DNA from: Halocatena marina
GTDB taxonomy: Archaea; Halobacteriota; Halobacteria; Halobacteriales; Haloarculaceae
Direction of reading: 5' to 3'
NCBI RefSeq assembly: GCF_025913575.1
Contig: NZ_CP109785.1
Span: 2,790,001-2,854,000, forward strand
Length of the DNA stretch: 64,000 bases
Positions 1-10,430 of this stretch are shown here, in pieces. Position 1 is the stretch's first letter, and each line of letters opens with the position of its first letter. Made by a program: the position numbers and the translations under genes. The notes beneath the pieces are model-generated. The model saw only the letters and a list, made by a program, of their open reading frames with translations. It was not told the DNA's origin and made no database searches.

Positions 1-1
1 G

Positions 2-277
2 CGTCGCCTCATCAACGCACTTTCAGAGCTCGAAACGCAGTACGACGGAACAGTCCGAGACACGAAAGACACGATCGTGCAGTTCGAGTTCGGCGAAGAC
101 GGCACCAGCCCCGTGAAGGTTTCTTCCTCGGAAGATGTCGAAATCGATGTCGAGGAGATCGCCGAGTCGGTTCTGTCTGCCGAATTCGAGGACGAAGGCA
201 CTACGTTCCTCGATCGGGACACCCAGACGAATCTCTCAGAGCGCATGGACAGCATGATGGTCGAAGGTGATGACTAA
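2..277 (+). CDS. rpoA1: DNA-directed RNA polymerase subunit A' (C-terminal end, partial)
   Basis: The gene is open from the window edge in frame 2 and ends at 277. The visible 91 residues begin [16 protein letters not shown] and are strongly acidic, matching the C-terminal tail of archaeal RpoA1. Archaeal polymerases split the largest subunit into A' and A''. The stop TAA overlaps the start codon of the next gene (TAATG), so A' and A'' are translationally coupled. The call rests mainly on that position directly upstream of rpoA2. The 5' part, with the active-site aspartates, lies outside the window. Confidence 0.9.
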   Translation, partial: RRLINALSELETQYDGTVRDTKDTIVQFEFGEDGTSPVKVSSSEDVEIDVEEIAESVLSAEFEDEGTTFLDRDTQTNLSERMDSMMVEGDD

Positions 278-1470
278 TGGCAGTGAGTGATGACATCGAA
301 GTCGTCGTCGAAGATACGAGACTTCCACGGCGGCTCAAAGACGAAGTGTACCGCGTTATCAACGAAAAGGGAGTAGGCGACATCGAAACCGCCGACCAAA
401 TTGCGAATCAGGTCGAACGGAAGTACCTCGATACGCGCGTTGACCCGCTCGACCCAGTCGGGACGGTCAGTGCACAAAGCATCGGTGAGCCGGGGACGCA
501 GATGACCATGAACACGTTCCACTATGCGGGCGTTGCAGAAATCGACGTCACGCAGGGACTACCGCGTCTCATTGAACTGGTTGATGCCCGGAAGACGCCC
601 GACACGCCGACGATGCAGGTCCATCTCGAAGACGAGTATGCAACTGATCGTGAGCGGGCTCACGAAGTCGTCTGGAAGATCGAGGCGACGCGCATTCTCG
701 CGCTTGGTGATGTCTCGACGAACGTAGCGGACATGCTCGTCAGCATCGACCTCAACGAGGAAACGCTCCGCGAACGGTGGCCAACAACTGGATCTCTCGA
801 AGCGATCGTCTCCGAGATCGCAGATACCATCGAGAGCAAGCTCGGCGTCGAGACGTATCACAATAATACGACAGTCGAGTTTGGTCCCGAGGAGCCGAGC
901 TACCGTGATCTCCTCCAACTCGTCGAGGAGCTCCGTGATATCGTGTTCAAGGGTATTGGTGACGTTTCTCGTGTCGTTATCCGGAAAGAGGATATCGACG
1001 AGAGCGAAGAACAAGAGTTCGTGTTGTACACCGAAGGAGCAGCGTTCGGGAAGGTACTCGAAATTGAAGGTGTCGATGCCTCGCGGACGACCAGCAACAA
1101 CATTCACGAAGTGTATCGTGTGCTCGGTGTCGAGGCAGCCCGCGAGCGCATCATCGAAGAAACGATGAACACCCTCGAAGAGCAGGGGCTGGGAGATGTG
1201 AATATCCGCCATCTGATGTTGGTCGCAGACATCATGACGAACCGCGGAACGATCGAGTCGATCGGTCGCCACGGCATCTCAGGGAACAAAGAGAGCGTTC
1301 TGGCCCGCGCAGCGTTCGAAGTTACGGTGAACCACCTCCTCGATGCCGCCATTCACGGTGAATCGGACGCACTGGACGGTGTGACCGAGAACGTCATTGT
1401 TGGCAAACCAATTAAGCTCGGAACGGGTGATGTCACACTCAGGATGGGGTCAAATACAAGCAGAGAGTAA
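277..1470 (+). CDS. rpoA2: DNA-directed RNA polymerase subunit A''
   Basis: This is the C-terminal part of the largest RNA polymerase subunit, encoded separately in archaea. The protein has 397 residues, the normal A'' size. Residues 63-85 hold the conserved trigger-loop region ([21 protein letters not shown]). The segment [19 protein letters not shown] near residue 330 is the conserved end of the jaw/clamp region. The start ATG shares bases with the rpoA1 stop. It sits in the usual rpoA1-rpoA2-nusA-rps12-rps7 order. No intein or frameshift is seen. Confidence 0.98.
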   Translation: MAVSDDIEVVVEDTRLPRRLKDEVYRVINEKGVGDIETADQIANQVERKYLDTRVDPLDPVGTVSAQSIGEPGTQMTMNTFHYAGVAEIDVTQGLPRLIELVDARKTPDTPTMQVHLEDEYATDRERAHEVVWKIEATRILALGDVSTNVADMLVSIDLNEETLRERWPTTGSLEAIVSEIADTIESKLGVETYHNNTTVEFGPEEPSYRDLLQLVEELRDIVFKGIGDVSRVVIRKEDIDESEEQEFVLYTEGAAFGKVLEIEGVDASRTTSNNIHEVYRVLGVEAARERIIEETMNTLEEQGLGDVNIRHLMLVADIMTNRGTIESIGRHGISGNKESVLARAAFEVTVNHLLDAAIHGESDALDGVTENVIVGKPIKLGTGDVTLRMGSNTSRE

Positions 1471-1560
1471 AATACAGACACATAACACATCCCATATAGA
1501 TCAAAATAGTCTGATTGGAGTCGGATAGATTGAAATATGATAAGCATAAAGTAGGGACAA

Positions 1561-1986
1561 ATGTCTGTCGAGTTCTCCGATGAAGCGCGCCGATATCTTG
1601 CGCTATTCGACAGGGAGACCGGCGTTCCTGCCCGTGATTGTCTCATCGATGATGAGGACGATCGGATCATCTTTCTCATTCCACCAGGAGAGATGGCTGA
1701 TGCGATCGGTCCCGGCGGTCGAACCATTCGAGCCTTCGAATCCCTCGTCGATCGTCGGGTCGAACTCGTTGAGGACGCGGATACACCAGAGGATTTCGTT
1801 GCGAATTCACTTGCTCCCGCTGCAGTCTACAACGTCACAATAAGTGAAAATCAGGACGTCGTCGCCTACGCCGAAGTTGCACACGAAGACCGAGGGATTG
1901 CTATCGGTTCGGATGGGCGAACGATCCGTCGCGCTCGTCGCCTTGCCAAACGACACTTCAATATCGATGGTGTCGAGTTAGCTTGA
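1561..1986 (+). CDS. nusA: NusA-like transcription elongation/termination factor (KH domains)
   Basis: The protein has 141 residues. It has only the two RNA-binding KH domains typical of archaeal NusA and lacks the bacterial N-terminal polymerase-binding and S1 domains. The KH signature loops are visible as GPGGRTIRAFE near residue 50 and GSDGRTIRRARR near residue 115. A 90-nt gap separates it from rpoA2, and it stays in the conserved rpo-nusA-rps12 order. It probably acts on nascent RNA together with RNA polymerase, inferred from family and context. Confidence 0.93.
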   Translation: MSVEFSDEARRYLALFDRETGVPARDCLIDDEDDRIIFLIPPGEMADAIGPGGRTIRAFESLVDRRVELVEDADTPEDFVANSLAPAAVYNVTISENQDVVAYAEVAHEDRGIAIGSDGRTIRRARRLAKRHFNIDGVELA

Positions 1987-2048
1987 CACTCGTTACCGTT
2001 ACTGTCGTCCCGTATCCAACACAAAATGTCAATTTTTCACTCTGTGAC

Positions 2049-2303
2049 TTATTTGATGGCTAAGACAACTGCCACGATAGCACCAACGAGGACAATGACT
2101 CCTGCGAGACTGTAGGACATACCGACAATGACACTCATCATCGCTGTATCAGGGGTGGCAGCATCGACAAGAGTGCCGAAAACGAGCAGACCGACGATAA
2201 GTAAGAGCGTTTTCCCGACGACACCGGTAAGCAGTCGCTTGATTCGGAAACCGCTCTGTCCATCGGTTTCAAGCGTGTTCTCGGTCTTCGAAGCGTTGAC
2301 CAT
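2049..2303 (-). CDS. small two-helix membrane protein
   Basis: This is a small protein of about 84 residues on the strand opposite the ribosomal operon. Two hydrophobic segments are visible: KTLLLIVGLLVFGTLV, and a second one at the C-terminus (VIVGMSYSLAGVIVLVGAIV). The N-terminus is polar. ATG codons at 2303 and 2324 are both possible starts. A longer reading frame to 2507 would overlap rps12 and is unlikely. Function is not recognised; I infer only a small integral membrane protein of a haloarchaeal type. Confidence 0.6.
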   Translation of the reverse strand: MVNASKTENTLETDGQSGFRIKRLLTGVVGKTLLLIVGLLVFGTLVDAATPDTAMMSVIVGMSYSLAGVIVLVGAIVAVVLAIK

Positions 2304-2436
2304 ACCGGGCCAATAGTGAGTCATCAAGTATGAACGTTTGGTGATTGGCTGGCAGACACACTTGATAGGGCTAACGTGTGAGAAACGAGGGTAAAAAGGG
2401 AGCCTTAAGTAGCTTGGTCGGGTAAACGGTCCTACT

Positions 2437-2865
2437 ATGGCGAACGGCAAGTATGCCGCGCGGAAGTTAAAGAAGGACCGCCAGCACCATCGGTGGTCCG
2501 ACTCCAAGTACGCGCGACGCGCTCGCGGACTCGGGGAGAAGTCCGATCCGCTAGAAGGCGCTCCTCAGGGTCGTGGTATCGTTCTCGAAAAGGTTGGAAT
2601 CGAAGCCAAACAGCCGAATTCGGCGATTCGAAAGTGTGTTCGAGTCCAGCTCATCAAAAACGGAAAGCAGGTAACCGCGTTCTGTCCGGGTGACGGCGCG
2701 ATCTCGTTCATTGACGAACACGACGAGGTCACCATTGCCGGGATCGGTGGTGCAAAGGGACGCGCGATGGGTGACATTTCGGGTGTGAACTACAAAGTCG
2801 AGAAGGTGAACGGCGTTAGTCTGATCGAACTCGTCCGCGGGAACGCGGAGAAGCCAGTGCGGTGA
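2437..2865 (+). CDS. rps12: 30S ribosomal protein S12 (uS12)
   Basis: The 142-residue protein matches archaeal uS12, a decoding-centre protein of the small subunit. It contains the conserved [20 protein letters not shown] stretch and the loop [20 protein letters not shown]. The TTAAG element near 2404 in the leader is a plausible TATA box. The stop is 4 nt before the start of rps7, so both are made from one transcript. No anomaly is seen. Confidence 0.98.
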   Translation: MANGKYAARKLKKDRQHHRWSDSKYARRARGLGEKSDPLEGAPQGRGIVLEKVGIEAKQPNSAIRKCVRVQLIKNGKQVTAFCPGDGAISFIDEHDEVTIAGIGGAKGRAMGDISGVNYKVEKVNGVSLIELVRGNAEKPVR

Positions 2866-2869
2866 TACA

Positions 2870-3484
2870 ATGAGCGAATCAGACGCACCCGAACCGGACC
2901 AGCCTGCCGGTAGTGACGATGTCGACGTCGATGCGCTGCTTTTCACGCGGTGGGACGCCTCCGATATCGTCTACTCAGATCCGTCCACCGAACGATACAT
3001 CAACACGACCCCGGTCGCTCACACGATGGGACGACACTCCTCGAAGCAGTTCAAAAAGAGTGAAATCAGTATCGTTGAGCGGCTCATCAATCGGTTGATG
3101 CGAACCGAAGAGAACACCGGGAAGAAGCAGATGACGACGAAGATCGTCCGCAATGCGTTCGAAATCGTCAACGACCGCACTGACGAGAATCCAGTTCAGG
3201 TTCTCGTCGAAGCAGTTGAGAACGCTGCCCCACGCGAAGAAACGGTCCGGCTCAAGTACGGTGGAATCTCTGTTCCGAAGGCGGTTGACGTTGCTCCACA
3301 GCGCCGTGTTGATCAGGCGCTCAAATTCCTTGCCGAAGGAACGTATCAGGGATCGTTCAAGACATCGACGCCCGTCGAAGAGGCGCTTGCCAAGCAGCTC
3401 ATCGGCGCAGCGAACTACGATGTCCAGGCCTATGCCGTCAATCAGAAAGAAGAGAAAGAACGCGTCGCGGCAGCAGCACGTTAA
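2870..3484 (+). CDS. rps7: 30S ribosomal protein S7 (uS7)
   Basis: The protein has 204 residues. It carries an acidic haloarchaeal N-terminal extension of about 45 residues before the conserved uS7 core. The core motif TTKIVRNAFEIVNDRTDENPVQ is broken across residues 85-106. The C-terminal part ends NQKEEKERVAAAAR, typical of archaeal S7. It binds the 3' major domain of 16S rRNA and helps form the E site. It lies 4 nt downstream of rps12 and ends the operon. Confidence 0.98.
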   Translation: MSESDAPEPDQPAGSDDVDVDALLFTRWDASDIVYSDPSTERYINTTPVAHTMGRHSSKQFKKSEISIVERLINRLMRTEENTGKKQMTTKIVRNAFEIVNDRTDENPVQVLVEAVENAAPREETVRLKYGGISVPKAVDVAPQRRVDQALKFLAEGTYQGSFKTSTPVEEALAKQLIGAANYDVQAYAVNQKEEKERVAAAAR

Positions 3485-3603
3485 AGTCTCACTTGCCGCC
3501 TCGATTTCGAGATACTGGAGATACTGATCATTTCTGTGACTGTCTGCGACAGTATCACCGTACTCGAAATGATACGAGAGTAAGAGAGGATACGAAGTAC
3601 TGT

Positions 3604-4356
3604 TTAATCGGCCGCCCACGTCGTGTTTAGTGCGTATCTTCGAGTAATGTCAACGAGCGCCTTTCGGTACTCAGTTTCGTCCGGGTCGGTAGTGAGTGTC
3701 CGAAACTGTGATTTGAACGCATCCAATCGGACGTTGGGAGCGTCCTTCGCTGCTGCGTGTGCGAGGTCATAGAGTTGGTGATCCTCGCCGACGAGATCGT
3801 GTCGCTCGCACAGCGCGAGTGCGAACGCCGCATTAACGGCGGTGATCTCTGGATCAGCGGTTGCAGTGAGCTGTCGCCACGTGTTCGGAGCGGTACTCGG
3901 GCGATTCACGATCGCACTGGCGAGACTCGATTCGAGAAAAGAGACGAGCTTATTCGACGGCGTGACGGTGAGCGTGATGTCATCCGCATAGATATCTTTC
4001 ATGTGGTTTGCGATCTGATAGCAGTGAGTGAGCGTCCGCTGCTCAACAGTCCGGCCAGAGAATGCGAGACAGATCGCTTCTGTCGTCGATTGTGTGTGTG
4101 AGGGATGTTCCTGCTCGTTGCGATGCATATGCGAGTACTCATGAAGCACCAGCTCTCGGGCCATCGCGCTCGTGGCCGCTGCTGTCGATATGTTCAGTAG
4201 GTGATGATCGTCGTAGTGAGCTGTCCACGTTCGCTCGTCCGGATCTGGTCGGACCTGTACGCAGACTTCTTTTTCGAGATCGTACTCCGTTTCGAACACA
4301 TCCCGAGCGCTCAAAAACGGACCTGTCGGTCCACCACCCTGCACTCGTATGTCCAT
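3604..4356 (-). CDS. DUF5781-type HExxH protein (putative metallopeptidase-like)
   Basis: The 250-residue protein carries a zinc-peptidase-like motif LVLHEYSHM near residue 96, where His-Glu-x-x-His could bind a metal. It resembles the haloarchaeal DUF5781 family, including the conserved THCYQIANHMKDIYADDI segment near residue 135. The start ATG at 4356 (MDIRVQGGG) is preferred over an upstream ATG at 4455 because the extra 33 residues are hydrophobic and atypical. It is convergent with rps7 and divergent from aEF-2. The activity and substrate are unknown. Confidence 0.8.
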   Translation of the reverse strand: MDIRVQGGGPTGPFLSARDVFETEYDLEKEVCVQVRPDPDERTWTAHYDDHHLLNISTAAATSAMARELVLHEYSHMHRNEQEHPSHTQSTTEAICLAFSGRTVEQRTLTHCYQIANHMKDIYADDITLTVTPSNKLVSFLESSLASAIVNRPSTAPNTWRQLTATADPEITAVNAAFALALCERHDLVGEDHQLYDLAHAAAKDAPNVRLDAFKSQFRTLTTDPDETEYRKALVDITRRYALNTTWAAD

Positions 4357-4561
4357 GCGTGTGTATATCACGCTTCGAACGAGTATGACTCTTATGACGG
4401 TAACGAGACCAACTATTTGCCAGTGAGAGAGCTCGTGCGAAGGGACAAGACACACACAACGGAGCTCATTTCGTTGTTTTATTCGTTCAAATCGTTTCGG
4501 TGTTATGTTGCGCCCATCGGAAACACTATGCTTTTCACTCCGCTGCCGATATAGCGCGTTA

Positions 4562-6754
4562 ATGGGCCGACGTAAAAAGATCGTACAAGAGTGCGAGCGG
4601 CTGATGGATCACCCGGAGAACATCCGGAATATTGCTATTGCCGCCCACATCGATCACGGTAAGACGACGTTGACGGACAACTTGTTGGCTGGAGCGGGGA
4701 TGATTTCCGAAGACCTCGCGGGCCAGCAGTTGGCGATGGATACAGAAGAGGACGAGCAAGAGCGCGGTATCACCATCGACGCCGCAAATGTCTCGATGAC
4801 ACACGAGTGGGAGGAGACGAACCACCTCATCAACCTCATCGATACACCGGGCCACGTCGACTTCGGTGGCGACGTAACCCGCGCGATGCGTGCCGTTGAT
4901 GGTGCGCTCGTGGTCGTCGACGCTGTCGAAGGGACGATGCCACAGACCGAAACCGTCCTTCGGCAGGCGCTGCGCGAAGGCGTCAAGCCAGCACTGTTCA
5001 TCAACAAGGTCGACCGCCTCATCAACGAGCTGCAGGAGGGACCGCAGGAGATGCAAGAGCGCCTCCAGCATGTCATTCGTGATGTGAACGAGCTGATTCG
5101 TGGGATGGCAGAAGAGAAGTACGAGGAAGAAGGCTGGCGGGTCAGCGTCGAGGACGGAACCGTCGCCTTCGGATCGGCACTGTACAACTGGGCAGTCTCC
5201 CTGCCATCGATGCAAGAGACCGGCATCGACTTCGGTGACATCATCGAGTACAACAGACGTGGTGAGGACGGTATTGCAGAACTCAAACAGCAGTCACCGC
5301 TGTCTGACGTCGTGCTCGATATGGTCGCCGAGCACTTCCCTAACCCGCTCGTGGCCCAGCCCGACCGTGTCTCGACCGTCTGGCGAGGTGACGACGAGAG
5401 CAACATTGCGATGACGATGCGCGATGTCGACGAGGAAGGCGAAGTCGTGTTCATGGTCACCGACATCGCTATGGACCCCCACGCTGGTGAAATCGCCACT
5501 GGACGGCTGTTCTCTGGCACGCTCGAACGCGGTCAGGACCTGTATGTCTCCGGTACCGCCGGGACGAACCGCATCCAGTCAGTCGGGATCTTCATGGGTG
5601 GCGAGCGTGAGGAGGTCGAACGCGTTCCCGCAGGTAACATCGCTAGTGTGACTGGTCTACGCGACGCTATCGCCGGATCGACAGTTTCCAGCGTCGAAAT
5701 GACGCCATTCGAGTCCATCGAACACATCTCCGAGCCGGTCATCACGAAATCTGTCGAGGCACAGCACATGGACGACCTCCCGAAGCTAATCGAGACGCTT
5801 CGGCAAGTCTCCAAGGAAGACCCAACGATCAAGATCGAAATCAACGAGGACACAGGCGAGCACCTGATCAGCGGACAGGGCGAGCTCCACCTCGAAGTCA
5901 TCACCCAGCGTATCGAGCGCAATCAGGGCATTCCGGTCACGACTGGTGAACCGATCGTTGTCTTCCGCGAGTATCCACGGCGGGAAAGCGAGGTTGTCGA
6001 AGGCATCTCACCGAATCGGCACAACCGATTCTACATCCACGTCGAGCCGCTTTCGGACGACATCGTCGAGCTGCTGAAGATGGGCGAGGCGACGATGGAC
6101 ATGCCGGAACTGGAGCGACGAGAGGCGCTCATGGACGTCGGGATGGACAAAGACACTGCTCAAAACATAGAGCACATCTACGGGACGAACATCCTCATCG
6201 ACGATACGAAGGGTATCCAGCACCTCAACGAGACGATGGAGCTCGTCATCGAAGGAATCGAAGAAGCGCTCGATGACGGACCGCTCGCAGCCGAGCCCGT
6301 TCAAGGTGCGCTCATTCGCCTCGAAGACGCTCGACTCCACGAAGACGCTATTCACCGCGGACCCGCACAGGTCATTCCCGCTGTTCGTCAGGCAGCCCAC
6401 AACGCCCTCATCCGTGGGAAGATCTCGCTCCTCGAACCGATTCAGGACGTCCGTATTGACATTCCCAACGAACACATGGGATCTGCATCCGGCGAGATTC
6501 AGGGCCGACGTGGTCGTGTCGACGACATGTACCAAGAAGGCGACCTGATGGTCGTCGAAGGTGTCGCACCCGTGGATGAGATGATCGGCTTTGCGAGCGA
6601 TATCCGCTCTGCAACGGAAGGCCGAGCCTCGTGGAACACCGAGAACGCAGGCTTCCAAGTTATGGCAGACAGTCTGCAGAGCGAAACGATCATGGAAATC
6701 CGAGAACGCAAAGGCATGAAGCTAGAGCTTCCACCGGGTGTGGAGTACTTCTAA
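4562..6754 (+). CDS. aef2: translation elongation factor aEF-2
   Basis: This 730-residue GTPase moves tRNAs and mRNA through the ribosome. Visible motifs are AHIDHGKTT (P-loop, residues 28-36), [15 protein letters not shown] and NKVD for the G domain, then domains II-V. The sequence [12 protein letters not shown] in domain IV contains the histidine normally converted to diphthamide. ATG 4562 ([14 protein letters not shown]) is chosen because the upstream in-frame ATG at 4505 adds a non-conserved leader. It stands alone on its transcript, about 200 nt downstream of a divergent gene. Confidence 0.98.
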   Translation: MGRRKKIVQECERLMDHPENIRNIAIAAHIDHGKTTLTDNLLAGAGMISEDLAGQQLAMDTEEDEQERGITIDAANVSMTHEWEETNHLINLIDTPGHVDFGGDVTRAMRAVDGALVVVDAVEGTMPQTETVLRQALREGVKPALFINKVDRLINELQEGPQEMQERLQHVIRDVNELIRGMAEEKYEEEGWRVSVEDGTVAFGSALYNWAVSLPSMQETGIDFGDIIEYNRRGEDGIAELKQQSPLSDVVLDMVAEHFPNPLVAQPDRVSTVWRGDDESNIAMTMRDVDEEGEVVFMVTDIAMDPHAGEIATGRLFSGTLERGQDLYVSGTAGTNRIQSVGIFMGGEREEVERVPAGNIASVTGLRDAIAGSTVSSVEMTPFESIEHISEPVITKSVEAQHMDDLPKLIETLRQVSKEDPTIKIEINEDTGEHLISGQGELHLEVITQRIERNQGIPVTTGEPIVVFREYPRRESEVVEGISPNRHNRFYIHVEPLSDDIVELLKMGEATMDMPELERREALMDVGMDKDTAQNIEHIYGTNILIDDTKGIQHLNETMELVIEGIEEALDDGPLAAEPVQGALIRLEDARLHEDAIHRGPAQVIPAVRQAAHNALIRGKISLLEPIQDVRIDIPNEHMGSASGEIQGRRGRVDDMYQEGDLMVVEGVAPVDEMIGFASDIRSATEGRASWNTENAGFQVMADSLQSETIMEIRERKGMKLELPPGVEYF

Positions 6755-6956
6755 GCCAGACTGCCGAAATTTCGTAGTATGCGGCGCTGAAGTTATCAAC
6801 AGACGGTGCATGCCGTCGTTCTTCGCGGATCTCTTTCTCTCTTTACGACGAAGTCGACACGGTACAGTACAAACAGAGAACGAGCGGAAAACGACGAGAG
6901 ACAATTCACCATTCGTCTATCATATACACTAACAAACACACATTCCGTGTATTCGG

Positions 6957-7166
6957 ATGATGGACTCGGAGAAGCGTTGTCCGGACTGTGGTGTATCGAT
7001 GGAAGCAATGAAACTACGAACTGAAGGATATAGTAGCAAGCTCTCATTGATCACTAATGAGTCGCGGGAAGGGTTATTCGGTAGTCTAGGAATGAAAGAA
7101 AGGCTCGATGTTTCCCCATACGTCTGTCCAGAGTGTATGCTTACACGGCTGTACGCCACCCCGTAA
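6957..7166 (+). CDS. small zinc-ribbon protein
   Basis: The protein has 68-69 residues (ATG at 6957 or 6960). A CPDCG knuckle near the N-terminus pairs with a YVCPEC knuckle near the C-terminus, a four-cysteine zinc ribbon split by a polar middle. Haloarchaea carry many small CPxCG-type zinc proteins; a role in protein or nucleic-acid binding is only inferred. The stop overlaps the ATG of a further short reading frame. It sits downstream of aEF-2 with about 200 nt of spacing, so it is probably transcribed on its own. Confidence 0.7.
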   Translation: MMDSEKRCPDCGVSMEAMKLRTEGYSSKLSLITNESREGLFGSLGMKERLDVSPYVCPECMLTRLYATP

Positions 7167-7396
7167 TGTCGTACACGGATGGTATCGGTACAGACTACCT
7201 TGCGCACCGAATTCTTGTATCAATGACGCTCGACGAACGATCAGAGATAGAGAGACATTTCGGTAGCTCATCAGAGAACCGAGAAACAGCCACCAGCAAA
7301 CAAACGTTGACAAACACCACCAAAAGGAACGTACTATACTGGATTCGGTCGCTGGCTGCGCCACCGGCAAACATGCGTGGGGAACGAGTCGGTTAA
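7166..7396 (+). CDS. possible small protein coupled to the zinc-ribbon gene
   Basis: This is a 76-residue reading frame whose ATG overlaps the preceding stop (TAATG), the same coupling seen between rpoA1 and rpoA2. The predicted product (MSYTDGIGTDYLAHRILV onwards) has no recognisable domain and is not especially acidic, so it may not be translated. A second reading frame of similar length lies on the other strand. I list it because of the overlapping start and because it otherwise leaves a 290-nt gap. Confidence 0.25.
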   Translation: MSYTDGIGTDYLAHRILVSMTLDERSEIERHFGSSSENRETATSKQTLTNTTKRNVLYWIRSLAAPPANMRGERVG

Positions 7397-7458
7397 GACG
7401 CTATCGTGGTTGTTCACGACAATGCGAACTTCCGTCTGTCCGTGGAGGTGGTGTGTCG

Positions 7459-7989
7459 ATGAGCGACCATGAAGTGGTACGAGCGTACACTGTGCGCCTC
7501 GAACTCGTCGATGAGCCGGGCGAACTCCTGAACGCGCTCGATCCGATCGCCGAGCATGGTGGGAATCTCTTATCGATATTCCACGAGCGTGGAAACCGCA
7601 CGCCGCGGGGACGGATCCCCGTCGAAGTGGACGTAGAAGCGACGCCTGAGCGCTTCGACCGGATTGTCGAATCACTCCGGGAGACGGGCGTCAACGTCGT
7701 TCAAGCTGGCGCTGAGCGGTACAGTGAGGAGCTGACCGTGCTTCTCATCGGTCATCTCGTCGAGACCGATTTCTCGGATACACTCAGTCGGCTGGAGACC
7801 TGCGCGAGTGCATCAGTTGCGGATGTCTCACTCACGGTCGCCGACGATCCTGAGGATGTCTCCAGCGCTCGGCTTCGCTTGGCAACACACGCAGGCGAAG
7901 CCGAACGGACGCTCGACACTCTCCGAGACGTAGCGGCAGAGAAAGATCTCACAGTCATCGAGCCACTCACGGCGGGTGAGGGCCGATGA
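7459..7989 (+). CDS. ACT-domain amino-acid-binding protein
   Basis: The 176-residue protein has an N-terminal ACT domain (YTVRLELVDEPGELLNAL, residues 8-26), a small-molecule-binding fold common in amino-acid-regulated enzymes. A second ACT-like half follows. The start ATG at 7459 has a GGAGGTG ribosome-binding site 8 nt upstream. The last 4 nt overlap the homoserine dehydrogenase start (ATGA), so it probably senses threonine or a related amino acid and regulates that enzyme. Archaeal homoserine dehydrogenases often lack their own ACT domain, which fits this role. Confidence 0.85.
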   Translation: MSDHEVVRAYTVRLELVDEPGELLNALDPIAEHGGNLLSIFHERGNRTPRGRIPVEVDVEATPERFDRIVESLRETGVNVVQAGAERYSEELTVLLIGHLVETDFSDTLSRLETCASASVADVSLTVADDPEDVSSARLRLATHAGEAERTLDTLRDVAAEKDLTVIEPLTAGEGR

Positions 7990-8927
7990 AACTCGCAATC
8001 ATGGGATGTGGTGCGGTCGGGACGTCGGTCGCCGAGCTGGCTGGTGAGTACGGACACACAGTGACAGCGATCTCCGACTCGACCGGCGCAGCAATCGACT
8101 CGACGGGACTCGACATCGAAACGGTGCTCTCGGAAAAGCGAAGTTCGGGAACCGTCGGAGAGAACGATCCAAACAGCGCACTCGAATCCGAATACGACGT
8201 TCTCATCGAGGCAACGCCGACGACGCTCAACGACGCTGAGCCGGGATATGGCCACGTTGTCGGTGCACTCGAACGCGACCGGCACGTCGTGCTGGCGAAC
8301 AAGGGACCGGTTGCAGAGCGTTACGACGATCTGCGCGAACACGAGACCGAAAGCGATGGGCGAGTGCTGTTCGACGCCGCCGTCGGAGGAGCGATTCCGG
8401 TCCTCACGACCATTGACAACCTCGGTCGAGACAACGTCACTGCCGTCCGCGGCGTCCTGAACGGCACAGCGAACTTCATCCTCTCACGGATGGGTGCCGA
8501 GGGACTCGATTACGAACACGTTCTCGCCGAAGCACAGGACCTCGGCGTGGCAGAAACCGATCCGACGTTCGATGTCGATGGAACCGACGCCGCACTAAAA
8601 TGTGTCATTCTCGCAAACGTGCTCTTTGACGGCGGATACGCTCTGTCCGATGCATCAGTCGATGGCATCCAAGACATTCCCGGGCCGGCGCTCCATCTCG
8701 CTGCCGAGGATGGGCGCACGATCCGTCTCATCGGAGAAGTCATCAACGAAGAGGTTCGCATCGGACCACGACTCGTGCCAGACAACGGAACGCTCGCCGT
8801 TTCTGGGACACAGAACATCGTCCAGATCGAAACCGAACACGCAGGCCGACTGAACATCAGTGGACGCGGAGCAGGTGGTCCCGAGACAGCAACCGCAGTT
8901 CTGGCTGACATCGGACGGTTGGAGTAA
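7986..8927 (+). CDS. hom: homoserine dehydrogenase
   Basis: This 313-residue enzyme reduces aspartate semialdehyde to homoserine in the threonine/methionine branch. The N-terminal Rossmann motif MGCGAVGTSVAEL binds NAD(P). The motif GVLNGTANFILSRM near residue 155 is the family catalytic/substrate signature. No C-terminal ACT domain is present. The separate ACT gene just upstream, overlapping by 4 nt, may provide the regulation. Size and motifs are intact. Confidence 0.95.
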   Translation: MKLAIMGCGAVGTSVAELAGEYGHTVTAISDSTGAAIDSTGLDIETVLSEKRSSGTVGENDPNSALESEYDVLIEATPTTLNDAEPGYGHVVGALERDRHVVLANKGPVAERYDDLREHETESDGRVLFDAAVGGAIPVLTTIDNLGRDNVTAVRGVLNGTANFILSRMGAEGLDYEHVLAEAQDLGVAETDPTFDVDGTDAALKCVILANVLFDGGYALSDASVDGIQDIPGPALHLAAEDGRTIRLIGEVINEEVRIGPRLVPDNGTLAVSGTQNIVQIETEHAGRLNISGRGAGGPETATAVLADIGRLE

Positions 8928-9100
8928 AAGCGCAAGCCGGAATCGATCAAGGAAATAGAGTCTGGAGTCTGAGAGGTTTCGGAGATTTGAAACACTCTCT
9001 CAGAGACGACCGCCACTCCACCGTCAGTGTCATAGTGAAATCGTGGTACAACCTATCAAACCGCTGTACGTGAAGGCGATCGTTGGATTGAGCTTTCGAA

Positions 9101-9111
9101 ATCGTTTTATG
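9101..9111 (+). promoter_or_regulatory. probable TATA element of the aEF-1alpha gene
   Basis: The sequence CGTTTTATGAG lies about 50 nt upstream of the aEF-1alpha ATG in an otherwise gene-free 230-nt leader region. It fits a haloarchaeal TATA box, giving a short 5' leader. The call is from sequence and position only. Confidence 0.4.
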
Positions 9112-9159
9112 AGTTTCACCCGGTAGTAACCCCTACAGCGCTTTGCGCGTGAGATATCA

Positions 9160-10425
9160 ATGGCAGACAAACCGCACCAAAACCTAGCGATTATCGGACA
9201 CGTCGATCACGGGAAAAGTACGCTCGTCGGTCGATTGCTGTTCGAGACGGGGAGTGTCCCCGAGCACGTCATCGAGCAGTATCGTGAAGAAGCAGAAGAG
9301 AAGGGCAAAGGCGGCTTCGAGTTCGCCTACGTGATGGATAACCTCGCCGAAGAACGCGAGCGCGGTGTAACCATCGACATCGCCCACCAAGAGTTCGACA
9401 CGGATGATTACTACTTCACGATCGTGGACACGCCGGGTCACCGCGACTTCGTGAAGAACATGATCACCGGCGCGAGCCAAGCCGACAACGCTGTGCTCGT
9501 CGTCGCGGCTGATGACGGCGTCCAGCCTCAGACACAAGAGCACGTCTTCCTCTCGCGAACCCTCGGCATCGGCGAACTCATCATCGCCGTCAACAAAATG
9601 GACCTCGTCGATTACGACGAAGACGACTACGAGAGCGTCAAAGACGAAGTCTCCCAGCTTCTCAAGCAGGTCCGATTCGACGCCAGCAACACGACGTTCG
9701 TCCCAACATCGGCGTTCGAGGGCGACAACATTTCGGACCGCTCGGACGAGACCTCGTGGTACGATGGACCGACGCTGTTGGATGCACTCAACGACCTGCC
9801 GGAGGTCGAGCCACCGACCGACGCGCCGCTGCGCGTCCCCATCCAAGACGTCTACACCATCTCGGGCATCGGCACTGTCCCCGTCGGACGCGTCGAAACC
9901 GGTCTCCTCGAGACGGGCGCAAACGTCTCCTTCCAGCCAAGTGACGCTGCAGGCGAGGTCAAGTCGGTCGAAATGCACCACGAAGAGGTGCCACAAGCCG
10001 GCCCAGGTGACAACGTTGGATTCAACGTCCGCGGCATCGGCAAGGACGACATCCGTCGCGGTGACGTCTGTGGCCCAGCTGAGGAACCACCGACGGTCGC
10101 CGAAACCTTCCAAGCACAGGTCGTCGTGATGCAGCACCCGAGCGTCATCACCGCCGGCTACACCCCTGTCTTCCACGCACACACCGCACAGGTCGCGTGT
10201 ACCATCGAATCGATCGATACCAAACTCGACCCCGCAAGCGGTGATGTCAAAGAAGAAAATCCCGACTTCATCAAAAGCGGCGACGCTGCTGTCGTCACCA
10301 TCCGTCCGCAGAAACCGCTCTCGATCGAACCATCCTCGGAAATCCCCGAACTCGGGAGCTTCGCCATCCGCGACATGGGTCAGACCATCGCCGCCGGCAA
10401 AGTCCTGAGCGTCGACGGGCGGTAA
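9160..10425 (+). CDS. tef1a: translation elongation factor aEF-1alpha
   Basis: This 421-residue GTPase delivers aminoacyl-tRNA to the ribosome. G-domain motifs are GHVDHGKST (residues 14-22), DTPGHRDF and NKMD. Domains II and III follow, with the conserved [15 protein letters not shown] segment. The protein is very acidic, as expected for a salt-in haloarchaeon. rps10 follows after 5 nt, the usual archaeal tuf-rps10 pairing. Confidence 0.98.
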   Translation: MADKPHQNLAIIGHVDHGKSTLVGRLLFETGSVPEHVIEQYREEAEEKGKGGFEFAYVMDNLAEERERGVTIDIAHQEFDTDDYYFTIVDTPGHRDFVKNMITGASQADNAVLVVAADDGVQPQTQEHVFLSRTLGIGELIIAVNKMDLVDYDEDDYESVKDEVSQLLKQVRFDASNTTFVPTSAFEGDNISDRSDETSWYDGPTLLDALNDLPEVEPPTDAPLRVPIQDVYTISGIGTVPVGRVETGLLETGANVSFQPSDAAGEVKSVEMHHEEVPQAGPGDNVGFNVRGIGKDDIRRGDVCGPAEEPPTVAETFQAQVVVMQHPSVITAGYTPVFHAHTAQVACTIESIDTKLDPASGDVKEENPDFIKSGDAAVVTIRPQKPLSIEPSSEIPELGSFAIRDMGQTIAAGKVLSVDGR

Positions 10426-10430
10426 TATAG

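Noticed and set aside
559..1272. Long minus-strand frame inside rpoA2
   Set aside because: It is a shadow of the RNA polymerase gene; the composition is low in haloarchaeal acidity and there is no domain.
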